A DNA stretch of 64,000 bases from NCBI GenBank assembly GCA_050948905.1, contig JBMNES010000001.1, forward strand, positions 930,001 to 994,000, written 5' to 3'. Each line of letters starts with the position of its first letter. Positions within the stretch are counted from its first letter, which is position 1. Shown in pieces: positions 49,044-57,286 of the stretch. The notes under the pieces are model-generated. The model made no database searches and was not told the origin of the DNA. It saw only the letters and a list, made by a program, of their open reading frames with translations. The position numbers and the translations under genes are program-made. This stretch comes from DTKD01 sp050948905 (lineage in GTDB: Bacteria > Armatimonadota > UBA5829).

Positions 49044-49253
49044 ATGGCAAAATGTATTATGTGTGGGGCTTCTTTCCCTAATAAGATGGCTCAGCTTTGC
49101 AGCAGATGCGACGATGGCCAATGTATTAAGTGTGGGGCTTCTTTCCCTAATAATATGGCTCAGCTTTGCAGCAGATGCGATGATGGCCAATGTATTAAGT
49201 GTGGGGCTTCTTTCCCTAATAAGATGGCTCGCCTTTGCAGCAGATGCTCTTAG
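49044..49253 (+). CDS. Three-copy zinc-ribbon mini-protein
   Basis: ATG 49044 follows GGAGG at nine bases. The 69-residue protein is three copies of a 23-residue unit: C-I-x-C-G-A-S-F-P-N-x-M-A-x-L-C-S-R-C-D-D-G-Q. Each copy has C-x2-C-x11-C-x2-C spacing, like zinc-ribbon families, so each should bind one zinc. The DNA repeat is 69 bp, in-frame and nearly identical (few changes, mainly K/N, Q/R), so the expansion is recent. Only the last copy lacks DDGQ. It follows the MITE-like element by 59 bases. Function unknown; maybe nucleic-acid binding. Confidence 0.8.
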   Translation: MAKCIMCGASFPNKMAQLCSRCDDGQCIKCGASFPNNMAQLCSRCDDGQCIKCGASFPNKMARLCSRCS

Positions 49254-49278
49254 CCTGCATTGAGGGCCCAGTTTTGTT

Positions 49279-49432
49279 CTCTCGGGAAAACCCCTTTTCC
49301 CGAAACAACCTGTCCATAGAATCTACACGAGTGCATGTCCAGCAACGTCATCCTGCGACTTTGCGCAGGATGACAAAAGTTGGAGCGCAGGATGACTAAA
49401 ATTGAGACGTCGGATGACTCAAGGGACCGACC
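49279..49432. repeat. Intergenic repeat mosaic 11
   Basis: A CTCGGGAAAACC/TTTTCCCGAAA hairpin (49279-49304) follows the mini-protein. Then comes GTCATCCTGCGACTTTGCGCAGGATGAC, with GGATGAC at 49368, 49390 and 49412, a 22-bp period. The middle unit keeps GCGCAGGATGAC, the last only GGATGAC. Confidence 0.82.
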
Positions 49433-49463
49433 AGTCTTATAAATGAAAATGGCCGTGTATTAT

Positions 49464-51701
49464 CTATTTCCCCTGCCTCACGATCTTCGGCTCCACCCAG
49501 TGCGCCCAGTCATAGGAATTGTCCTCAATCGCGTTTGTCTTCAGGGTAAGGGCGATCGTTTTGCCGGCATAGGGCGTCAGGTCTATTGTATGATCCTCGT
49601 ATGCCTCGCCGACCGGCATTATGCTGCCCTGAGCGGACTTGTCATCCTTTGGCGCAATAAACGCGGTTATGGTCTTGTTGAACAGCTCCTTGTCGTCCAC
49701 GAACACCGAGTATCGCACGCCATCTGTGCTTTTTTCTGTGATAACTGTGCCGAACTTCATCAGGATTACGCCCTTTGCGGGCAGCTCGATTTGATATGTT
49801 GCTGTGGCATCCCCTTTTGGATTAGGATGCTGCAACACAGCCCGCCTCGACTTGCCGCCGATTTCGACTGTGCGCGATTCCCATGCAAAGCAGTTCTCCG
49901 TGCGGGCTTTGCCTATCCTCATCAGATCGAATATGACATTTTTGGGCAACGGCAGCAACTGCGCGTCCATTTCTGTAATCCACGGAGCGACATTGGCCCC
50001 TCCCTCGCGGACATGAGTTATCCCGTTGGCCTCGATGGTCTGTTTGGCCTGTCGCCAGATATTCACCGCGTCGTTATCCGATACGCCATAATACTCCGGA
50101 TATGTGAGCTGCATATACCAGAACGGCAGCATCAGCTTGTTGATTCGATTTCGCACTTCGTCGTCCGTTGCCGCAGAATCTGCACGTGACAGAATATTGA
50201 GCGAATTTGTCACCAGTTCGGGTAGGACGGTATTTTTGGGCTCCCACGCTCCAAATGCGTGAATCTCTGGATTTGCGGCACAGTCGTCGAGATACTTAAG
50301 ATACTCCAGCACATCAGTCGCCGCTTCTCGATAGTATCCACGGCAGAAGTCCTGGCGCAGGGTTATGGGATTTTGCGAGGGATCCCACATCAGTTGAGCG
50401 GAGAGATACTGTCGCAGTTCTGCCAGTTCTCCGCCGGGGCTTTGGTAGTCGCATTGCACCATAACCCCGTTTACACCGTGCGAAGCATAGTATTTGAGGT
50501 CTTTTGCAAGCCCGGCAAGGTTCGGATTGGGCGCAAGATAGTGCGCGAAGTTGGTGGCGTAGTGCCAGATGAAAATACGGCGGGTGCGTTCGCTCCATTG
50601 ATGGACGTAATCAGCGAAGTTCGCGCCGAGGCCGCATTTCTCGAAACCGTGATAATAGCAGCCGGCATGACAGAGCCTGATGATGACGTTGTCGCGCGGC
50701 TTTGTGGCAGGCGGCTTGGTGGAATAGGCGTAGGCCAGCGTTTCGACCCATATATGCGGATGCTTTTCGGCTACCACATCTGCGATTGCGTTGACGAACC
50801 TCATTATCGGCCCGTGCTGCGAGCCTTCCTCGTTGACAACGGCCATGCACTTATCACACTCGCATGGCCCGATACCGTCGTTTTGTGAGACATCAATTAT
50901 CGGCACATCGGGATTCTCCTCGATCCAGCGCAGCACTTTCTCTTTGGAGATTCTCAACACGTCGGGATTTGTCAGGCAAAGTTGCGCGTGCACTGAGCCT
51001 CCGACACGCTTTCCATCCTGCAAGCCGAAATATTCCGGGTGTTTTTCATAATACTCATTTGTAGGAATCAGTTCGGCGAAAGAGTGGACATAGGGATGGA
51101 ATTTGATCTTGCCTCCCACGGTCTCATCACATTTGGTAAACGGCCCGTTGAGTCGCTGGCGGGCGGCAATCTGTTTGGGGAATGAGTCCCAGTAGAGAGT
51201 CTCTCGATACATATACGGCGGCGCATAAGAATAATCCAGATCCGGAAGCGTCACCTTATGGCGCTCGGGTATAATCGTGCAATCCCAGGCAAGAAAACGG
51301 ACATCGAGATATTTTTCCAGCAGCACATAGACGCTGTAGAGGTTGCCCCGCTCGTTTTGGCCGAGAAGAGCGAAATCGTTGCCGATGGTCTTAATTAACA
51401 CGCCGTCCTCAGCGAGTTGTTTCGCCTGCTCGACGAGACCTGCCTTTGCGCTTCGCTTGCACGGGCCTAATAAAAATGCCGGGCCGTCTCCGGCAGCGGA
51501 TTCGCGGACAATAGGCAGCCGCACGCCGCTTATCTGAGCAAATATATCCTGAAGTTCCGTCGCGGCATATTTGACCGCGGCTCCCGGCTTATCGGGGGTG
51601 ACGATTTTATAGTCGCTGCGTCCATTTTGCGCGATCACTGCGCCGTTTGCCTGAACTGCAAATATAAGAACGAGGCCAGCTACCCACGGTATTAAACTCA
51701 T
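49464..51701 (-). CDS. Exported DUF4838 protein (glycoside hydrolase-like)
   Basis: The 745-residue protein has a signal peptide (PWVAGLVLIFAVQANGAV), an N-terminal alpha-glucuronidase-like domain (about 30-160), a TIM-barrel-like DUF4838 region with VHSFAELIPTNEYYEKHPEYF, ISQNDG-like VSQNDGIGPCECDKC, YAYSTKPP and IIRLCHAGCYYHGFEKC, and a C-terminal beta domain (about 600-740) of carbohydrate-binding type. Relatives are common in Planctomycetes-type polysaccharide users. A catalytic pair is not established here. There are no neighbours in the same operon. Confidence 0.85.
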   Translation of the reverse strand: MSLIPWVAGLVLIFAVQANGAVIAQNGRSDYKIVTPDKPGAAVKYAATELQDIFAQISGVRLPIVRESAAGDGPAFLLGPCKRSAKAGLVEQAKQLAEDGVLIKTIGNDFALLGQNERGNLYSVYVLLEKYLDVRFLAWDCTIIPERHKVTLPDLDYSYAPPYMYRETLYWDSFPKQIAARQRLNGPFTKCDETVGGKIKFHPYVHSFAELIPTNEYYEKHPEYFGLQDGKRVGGSVHAQLCLTNPDVLRISKEKVLRWIEENPDVPIIDVSQNDGIGPCECDKCMAVVNEEGSQHGPIMRFVNAIADVVAEKHPHIWVETLAYAYSTKPPATKPRDNVIIRLCHAGCYYHGFEKCGLGANFADYVHQWSERTRRIFIWHYATNFAHYLAPNPNLAGLAKDLKYYASHGVNGVMVQCDYQSPGGELAELRQYLSAQLMWDPSQNPITLRQDFCRGYYREAATDVLEYLKYLDDCAANPEIHAFGAWEPKNTVLPELVTNSLNILSRADSAATDDEVRNRINKLMLPFWYMQLTYPEYYGVSDNDAVNIWRQAKQTIEANGITHVREGGANVAPWITEMDAQLLPLPKNVIFDLMRIGKARTENCFAWESRTVEIGGKSRRAVLQHPNPKGDATATYQIELPAKGVILMKFGTVITEKSTDGVRYSVFVDDKELFNKTITAFIAPKDDKSAQGSIMPVGEAYEDHTIDLTPYAGKTIALTLKTNAIEDNSYDWAHWVEPKIVRQGK

Positions 51702-51914
51702 AGTTATTTCTCCTTAAGTAATGGGACGTGATCCTGCGACTTCGCGCAGGATGACTAATGTTGAGAGCGCCTGACCTGTCTTGCGGTGGCGATTCGGAGA
51801 TCGCCACCGATCTGTTTTCAACCGATAACCGTCAACCGTCAACCGTCAACCGAAAAAGCAGATTTCTCACTTCGTTCGAAATGACAAGGTATAGGAACCG
51901 TCAACCGAAAACCC
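51702..51914. repeat. Intergenic repeat mosaic 12
   Basis: GTGATCCTGCGACTTCGCG-type palindrome (51729-51755), an inverted-orientation CTCCGA hairpin (CGGTGGCGAT/ATCGCCACCG, 51784-51809), CCGTCAACCG three times (about 51827-51850), then AAAAAGCAGATTTCTCAC...GAAATGACAAGG (51851-51889) and one more CCGTCAACCG. Five modules in 213 bases. Confidence 0.85.
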
Positions 51915-53369
51915 CTACCCACCGTCTCCGTACTTTAATACCGGTTTTCTGGCGGCTGTGGCTTCGTCGAGGCGTCGTACTGGCGTATTGTGGGGGGCGG
52001 ATTGTAAGATTTCGGGGTTGGTTTCCGCCTCGTTTGCTATCGTCATCATCGCCTCTATGAACTCGTCGAGAGTTTCGATGCTCTCGGTCTCGGTTGGCTC
52101 GATCATCAGCGCTTCGGCGACTATCAACGGGAAATAGATCGTGGGCGGGTGATAGCCGAAGTCGATCAGCCGCTTCGCCACATCCAGCGCCTTGACGCCG
52201 AGCGCCTTCTGTTTTGACGCAGAGGCCACAAACTCGTGCATACACCGGCCGTCAAACGGCACCTCATACGCCTTGTTGAGCTTGCTGAGAAGATAATTTG
52301 CGTTAAGAACCGCGTTGTCGCTGGCCTGCTTGAGTCCCCTCGCTCCCATAGTCAGAATATACACACAGGCTCGCAGCACTATCGCGATGTTGCCGTAGAA
52401 TCCGTGAACCTGCCCGATGGAATCCGGTCGGTCGTAGTCCAGATAATACCGGCCATCTGCAAGCGCAACGTTTGGAACGGGCAAATATGGCGCAAGATAA
52501 TCCTTAACAGCCACCGGCCCGGCTCCAGGTCCGCCGCCGCCGTGAGGGGTGGAGAACGTTTTGTGTAAATTCAAGTGCATCGCGTCAAAACCGCTGTCCG
52601 CCGGTCGATACCACCCCATAACCGCGTTCATATTCGCACCGTCGCAGTAGATCAGCGCGCCAGCCTCGTGCACCATAGCGCAAATCTCGGCTATCTGCGA
52701 CTCGAACAGGCCGAGTGTGTTGGGGTTGGTCAACATTACCGCCGCGACCTCGTCGTTGAGCGCCTCGCGAAGCGCATTAAGGTCAACGCGACCATCAGAA
52801 CCGGAATTGATCTTAACAATGCCATAACCACACCGCGCCGCAGTGGCCGGATTGGTGCCGTGGGAGGAATCCGGCACGATGACGATATGCCTGTGCCCCT
52901 GTCCGGTTTTTTCGTGATGCCGCTTAAAGACCATCAGCGCGGTATATTCTCCCTGCGCCCCGGCCGCAGGCTGCAGTGTCACAGCGTCGAAACCGGTTAT
53001 GGCCTTGATATACTCCTGTGTCGCATGCATCGCCGCAAGCGTCCCCTGCGCCAGAGACTCGTCTTGATATGGGTGCATATTTGCGAACCCGGACAGCGAG
53101 GCGAGTTCCTCGTTTATCTTTGGATTATATTTCATCGTGCAGGAACCAAGGGGATAAAACCCGCGGTCCACGCTGTAGTTGGCAATGGAAAGCCGGGTGA
53201 AATGCCTGATCACGTCGGTCTGGGCAAGCTCCGGTAGTGGAAGTTCGGTGCGCAGGTTGGCAGAACCGATAAGCGCACTGAGATCGGCTGCCGGCACGTC
53301 GGATTCGGGCAGGCTGACGCCGACTCGGCCCGGTGAGCTATATTCAAAAATCGTCTTATCTACGCTCAT
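51915..53369 (-). CDS. gcvPB: Glycine dehydrogenase (decarboxylating) subunit 2
   Basis: The 484-residue protein carries the PLP Lys in LNLHKTFSTPHGGGGPG (about 268). FYPLGSCTMKYNPK and PAAGAQGEYTALM are family motifs. It is the C-terminal half of the P-protein, working with gcvPA. Its ATG overlaps the gcvPA stop by one base (TAATG). It decarboxylates glycine and passes aminomethyl to the H protein. Confidence 0.96.
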   Translation of the reverse strand: MSVDKTIFEYSSPGRVGVSLPESDVPAADLSALIGSANLRTELPLPELAQTDVIRHFTRLSIANYSVDRGFYPLGSCTMKYNPKINEELASLSGFANMHPYQDESLAQGTLAAMHATQEYIKAITGFDAVTLQPAAGAQGEYTALMVFKRHHEKTGQGHRHIVIVPDSSHGTNPATAARCGYGIVKINSGSDGRVDLNALREALNDEVAAVMLTNPNTLGLFESQIAEICAMVHEAGALIYCDGANMNAVMGWYRPADSGFDAMHLNLHKTFSTPHGGGGPGAGPVAVKDYLAPYLPVPNVALADGRYYLDYDRPDSIGQVHGFYGNIAIVLRACVYILTMGARGLKQASDNAVLNANYLLSKLNKAYEVPFDGRCMHEFVASASKQKALGVKALDVAKRLIDFGYHPPTIYFPLIVAEALMIEPTETESIETLDEFIEAMMTIANEAETNPEILQSAPHNTPVRRLDEATAARKPVLKYGDGG

Positions 53370-54700
53370 TATTTCAACCCCTCCACCAGCGCGTCCATCT
53401 CATCGCGAGTCCGTTTCTCGGTAACGCAGAGAAGCATGTGATCGGCAAGCTCTGGGTAAAATCTCCCCAAATCCAGCCCTCCGATTAAACCAGCCTCGCG
53501 CAGCTTGCCGTTAATCTCAGCAACCGGCGCAGGACACTTGACCACGAATTCCTTGAAAAATGGAGTATCAGAGACCACTTCATAGCCGTCAATTTGACCG
53601 ATGCGCTCGGCTAGATAATGGGACTTGTGCGCGCACAACTCCGCCACCTGTCGCAGCCCTGTTTTGCCGAGAGTAGACAAATAAACCGTCGCCGCCAGCG
53701 CGCAAAGGCCCTGGTTGGTGCAGATATTTGAAGTGGCCTTCTCGCGACGGATGTGCTGTTCACGGGTCTGGATTGTCAGCACGTATCCGAGTTCGCCCTC
53801 GGTGTCGGTAGTGGCGCCGACGATCCTGCCGGGCATCTGCCGCATATACTGCTGCTTGCAGGCGAATAACCCCAAAAGCGGCCCGCCATAAGCCATCGGC
53901 AGACCCAGCGACTGCCCCTCGCCGACCGCGATATCCGCGTTATATTCACCGGGCGGCTTCAACAGGCCCAGCGATACAGGGTCGAATGACACGACCAGCA
54001 GCGCGCCTTTGCCGTGCGCCAGCGACTCTATATGGCCCAGATCCTCAATAGAGCCGAAGAAGTTCGGGTTTTGGACGATCACACAGGCCGTGTCTTCGTC
54101 GATGCAATTATCCAGTTTAGACAAATCCGAGGTAACGTTCGCCCGCGGCGCCTCGACCAATTCATAGCCAGCAGCCCAGGCGTAGGTTCGCAGAGTCTGC
54201 CTATAGGCCGGATTGATGCACTCCGACACCAGCCACTTCGGCCGCTTTGTAACGCTGGAGGCCATTATCGCCGCCTCAGCGACCGCCGTTGCGCCGTCGT
54301 AAAGAGAAGCATTAGCCACCTCCATCCCGGTCAACTGGCAGATCAGGGTTTGGAACTCGAATATTGACTGCAAAGTCCCCTGGCTGATCTCGGGCTGATA
54401 CGGTGTATAGGAAGTATAAAACTCCGACCGGCCAATCACAGCCCCGACTGTGGACGGGATATAGTGGTCGTAAATCCCAGCGCCTAAGAAGCAGGGAAAT
54501 TGCTCGGTTGAGGTATTGTTCTGGGCAAGTTGCGCAAAATGCCGGCGCAGCTCGATCTCGCTCATCGGCTGAGGCAGGTCGATTTCCCCGCGCAGCCGCA
54601 CTTCTGCCGGGATCTGCTCGAAGAGTTCTTCTATGCAAGACGCACCGGCAGATTCCAGCATCCTGCGCTGGTCGTCATCTGTGTTGGGTATGTATGGCAA
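53369..54700 (-). CDS. gcvPA: Glycine dehydrogenase (decarboxylating) subunit 1
   Basis: The 443-residue protein starts MPYIPNTDDDQRRMLES, has TPYQPEISQGTLQSIFEFQTLICQLTGM and MASSVTKRPKWLVSE-like segments, all typical for the N-terminal half of the split P-protein. It follows gcvH by one base. The split form is common in Firmicutes, Thermotogae and Armatimonadota-type genomes. Confidence 0.95.
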   Translation of the reverse strand: MPYIPNTDDDQRRMLESAGASCIEELFEQIPAEVRLRGEIDLPQPMSEIELRRHFAQLAQNNTSTEQFPCFLGAGIYDHYIPSTVGAVIGRSEFYTSYTPYQPEISQGTLQSIFEFQTLICQLTGMEVANASLYDGATAVAEAAIMASSVTKRPKWLVSECINPAYRQTLRTYAWAAGYELVEAPRANVTSDLSKLDNCIDEDTACVIVQNPNFFGSIEDLGHIESLAHGKGALLVVSFDPVSLGLLKPPGEYNADIAVGEGQSLGLPMAYGGPLLGLFACKQQYMRQMPGRIVGATTDTEGELGYVLTIQTREQHIRREKATSNICTNQGLCALAATVYLSTLGKTGLRQVAELCAHKSHYLAERIGQIDGYEVVSDTPFFKEFVVKCPAPVAEINGKLREAGLIGGLDLGRFYPELADHMLLCVTEKRTRDEMDALVEGLK

Positions 54701-54701
54701 G

Positions 54702-55082
54702 TCAGTGCTCCTTCGGCGCGTTTTCGTACTGTTCTGCTGTCATAAGGTCGTCGAGTTCCCCGGGGTTTGTCATCTTGACTTTGATCATCCAACCCTTTTC
54801 ATAGGGACTGTCGTTGACCAGTTCGGGGGCGTCGACAAGCGCGGAATTGATCTCGACCACCTCTCCGGAAACAGGGATCACGAGATCGGAGACCGTTTTA
54901 TAGGATTCCACCGTGCCGAAGACGTCACCCTTATCGAAGCTGATACCCACATCCGGAAGCTCGACAAAGACTATCTCACCAAGCTCAGACTGCGCATAAT
55001 CGGTGATACCGAGCGTCGCGACGTCGCCTTCTGCGCCGACCCATTCGTGCGTGCTGGAGTATTTGTAGTTGCCAGGATTCAT
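54702..55082 (-). CDS. gcvH: Glycine cleavage system H protein
   Basis: The 126-residue protein has the lipoyl domain with the modified Lys62 in TVESYKTVSDL and opening KYSSTHEWV. It shuttles the aminomethyl group between P, T and L proteins. It lies 33 bases after gcvT. No lipoate synthase gene is nearby. Confidence 0.96.
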   Translation of the reverse strand: MNPGNYKYSSTHEWVGAEGDVATLGITDYAQSELGEIVFVELPDVGISFDKGDVFGTVESYKTVSDLVIPVSGEVVEINSALVDAPELVNDSPYEKGWMIKVKMTNPGELDDLMTAEQYENAPKEH

Positions 55083-55115
55083 TGCTGCCCTCTTTATATT
55101 TCGGTATTTTAAAGC

Positions 55116-56195
55116 TTACTTACGTTTATAAAACGGCATTGAGACTACCTTGCAGGAGCAGGTTCGGCTGCCTGTCTTTATTTGCACTTCGGCACCGACC
55201 GCACTGCTCGATTCGTCGAGATAAGCCATAGCGATGCCATTGCCAAGAGTTGGAGAAAAAGTGCCGCTGGAGACAACCCCGACGACTTTCTTGTCGCTCA
55301 GCACATCGCATCCGTGCCGGGGAATGCACCGGTCTACAGCCTCCAGACCGCCGAGTTTGCGGGATACTCCGGCTTCTTTTGCGTGCATAATCGCTTCTTT
55401 GCCGATAAAGTCTCCCTTATTCGGCTTCACTACCCACATCAGCCGAGCCTCGACCGGGGTGGTCTCACCAGTCAGCTCGCATCCATACAGCGGCAACCCC
55501 GCTTCCAGCCTCAGAACATCTCTTGCGCCAAGGCCAATCGGCTCCACGTCGAACTCCTCGCCGGCTATCATTAGCGCGTTCCAGACATCGGCGCACTCGT
55601 CGACAGCCACCAGAACCTCAAAACCGTCCTCGCCGGTATAGCCCGTCCGTGCGACGCGGCACCAGTGCCCCGCTATCTGGGTCAGCTCAATCTGAAACCT
55701 GGAGATGGTCTTGACATCTACTTCGGCCACATTCTGCAAAGTGCATTCGGCATCCGGCCCCTGCACAGCGATAAGAGCAGTCTGCTCTGATTGATTCACC
55801 AATCCCGCGCCGAACGAGTTGTGCGACGATATCCACTCAAAATCTTTCTTCTCATTGGCCGCGTTTACGATCAGCAGATATTCCTGCTCAGCGAGTCGAT
55901 AGACTATGAGATCATCTACCACCCCGCCGTTGTCGTTACAAAGCAGGCTATACTGAGCCCGGCCGATTTGAAGGGCGGAGACGTCGTTGGTGGTGACATA
56001 TTGCAGCAGAGCCAGCGCGTTCGGCCCTGTGACGGCGAACTCGCCCATGTGGGATATATCAAACAACCCCACTTTAGACCGCACTACCTCGACTTCGTGC
56101 GCTATGCCGGCATATTGCAGCGGCATATCCCAACCCGCATACTCGGTCATTCGCGCGCCGCGTTTGACGTGATCCTCATAAAGTGGTGTTCTCAT
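55116..56195 (-). CDS. gcvT: Aminomethyltransferase (glycine cleavage T protein)
   Basis: From ATG 56195 (GGTGG at seven bases) the protein has 359 residues. RTPLYEDHVKRGARMTEYAGWDMPLQY, FDISHMGEFAVTGPNAL, YSLLCNDNGGVVDDLIVYR and ARTGYTGEDGFEV are canonical T-protein motifs; the catalytic Asp is in GGVVDDL. ATG 56207 is possible. It starts the gcvT-H-PA-PB operon. No glycine riboswitch is seen in its leader. Confidence 0.95.
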   Translation of the reverse strand: MRTPLYEDHVKRGARMTEYAGWDMPLQYAGIAHEVEVVRSKVGLFDISHMGEFAVTGPNALALLQYVTTNDVSALQIGRAQYSLLCNDNGGVVDDLIVYRLAEQEYLLIVNAANEKKDFEWISSHNSFGAGLVNQSEQTALIAVQGPDAECTLQNVAEVDVKTISRFQIELTQIAGHWCRVARTGYTGEDGFEVLVAVDECADVWNALMIAGEEFDVEPIGLGARDVLRLEAGLPLYGCELTGETTPVEARLMWVVKPNKGDFIGKEAIMHAKEAGVSRKLGGLEAVDRCIPRHGCDVLSDKKVVGVVSSGTFSPTLGNGIAMAYLDESSSAVGAEVQIKTGSRTCSCKVVSMPFYKRK

Positions 56196-56242
56196 TTTTC
56201 CACCCATCTCAAGGCTGATTGCTACTATTTACAACGCCATAT

Positions 56243-56271
56243 ACGTTACATCGCAGCTGTATTGCTGTCAA
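56243..56271 (-). promoter_or_regulatory. gcv operon promoter
   Basis: On the minus strand TTGACA (56266-56271), 17 bases, TAACGT (56243-56248). The -35 is perfect, the -10 weak. It is back-to-back with the argB promoter. Confidence 0.6.
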
Positions 56272-56342
56272 GCTGGAGCGCACCCCGCGCCCCAGCCCGG
56301 TCTTTTTCAGCGTTACCAGAAACAGGCCCGCTCAAAACAAAC

Positions 56343-56371
56343 TTGACGCGCATTGCCGGGCTTTATACCAT
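56343..56371 (+). promoter_or_regulatory. argB operon promoter
   Basis: TTGACG (56343-56348), 17 bases, TACCAT (56366-56371). The leader to ATG 56408 has GGAGGG. Confidence 0.6.
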
Positions 56372-56407
56372 GTCATGTCCATAGTCCACTGGAGGGTGAC
56401 ACACCGA

Positions 56408-57265
56408 ATGAATTATACACGCAAAGAAGCGGCCATACTCGTCCAGGCGCTTCCATATATACAGGCCTATTCCGGCAAAATCGTCGTCATAAAATACGGC
56501 GGCAACGCGATGATAGATGAGGAGCTGAAAAAGGGAGTCGCCCGCGATGTGGTGCTGATGCACTGCGTCGGGATGCGGCCGATTCTCGTCCACGGCGGCG
56601 GCCCGGAGATCAGCTCTCTTATGAAAAAGATGGGCAAAGAGCCGGAGTTCGTCAACGGCCTTAGGGTCACCGACGCGGAGACTATGGAAATAGTGGAGAT
56701 GGTGCTGGCAGGTAAGACCAACAAGGGCATAGTCTCCCTTATCAACGGCGAGGGCGCGCAGGCTATCGGCCTCAGCGGTAAAGACGCCAACCTCATCGTC
56801 GCAGAAAAAGCCGACGGCGAAGTCGACCTCGGTTTCGTCGGCAAAGTCACCGAGATTAACCCGGACATTTTGCTCGATTTGCTGCAGCACGGATACATTC
56901 CTGTGATATCCTCCGTCGCGATTGGGCCGAACGGCGAGAGCTTCAACGTCAATGCGGATCATATCGCCGGGGCAATCGCCGCCAAAGTCGGGGCCGAGAA
57001 GCTGATTATGATGACCGATGTGCCGGGGATTTATAGCTCCTACGGCGATGATTCGACGTTCATCTCTGAACTTAACATTGCCGATGCGAGTAAGATGATT
57101 CGGCAGGGCAAGATTGGGGCCGGGATGATACCGAAAGTCGAGGCGTGTATTACCGCTCTTGAGGGCGGCGTGACCCGCACCCACATAGTCGACGGAACCA
57201 AGCAGCACTCGCTTCTTATGGAGATCTTCACCGACACGGGGATCGGGACGATGATCGTGCGATAA
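56408..57265 (+). CDS. argB: Acetylglutamate kinase
   Basis: ATG 56408 gives 285 residues, normal for ArgB; the open frame begins far upstream. KIVVIKYGGNAM is the phosphate-binding Lys motif, LVHGGGPEIS the substrate loop, and GLSGKDANLI, NVNADHIAGAIA and KLIMMTDVPGIY are family motifs. It phosphorylates N-acetylglutamate in arginine synthesis. First gene of argB-argD-phosphoesterase-argF. Confidence 0.96.
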   Translation: MNYTRKEAAILVQALPYIQAYSGKIVVIKYGGNAMIDEELKKGVARDVVLMHCVGMRPILVHGGGPEISSLMKKMGKEPEFVNGLRVTDAETMEIVEMVLAGKTNKGIVSLINGEGAQAIGLSGKDANLIVAEKADGEVDLGFVGKVTEINPDILLDLLQHGYIPVISSVAIGPNGESFNVNADHIAGAIAAKVGAEKLIMMTDVPGIYSSYGDDSTFISELNIADASKMIRQGKIGAGMIPKVEACITALEGGVTRTHIVDGTKQHSLLMEIFTDTGIGTMIVR

Positions 57266-57286
57266 CCCCGAAAAGGACTAATATAA

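Noticed and set aside
56196..56407. Glycine riboswitch in front of gcvT
   Set aside because: Neither the conserved GGAGAG-type cores nor tandem aptamer spacing is visible in the 212 bases.
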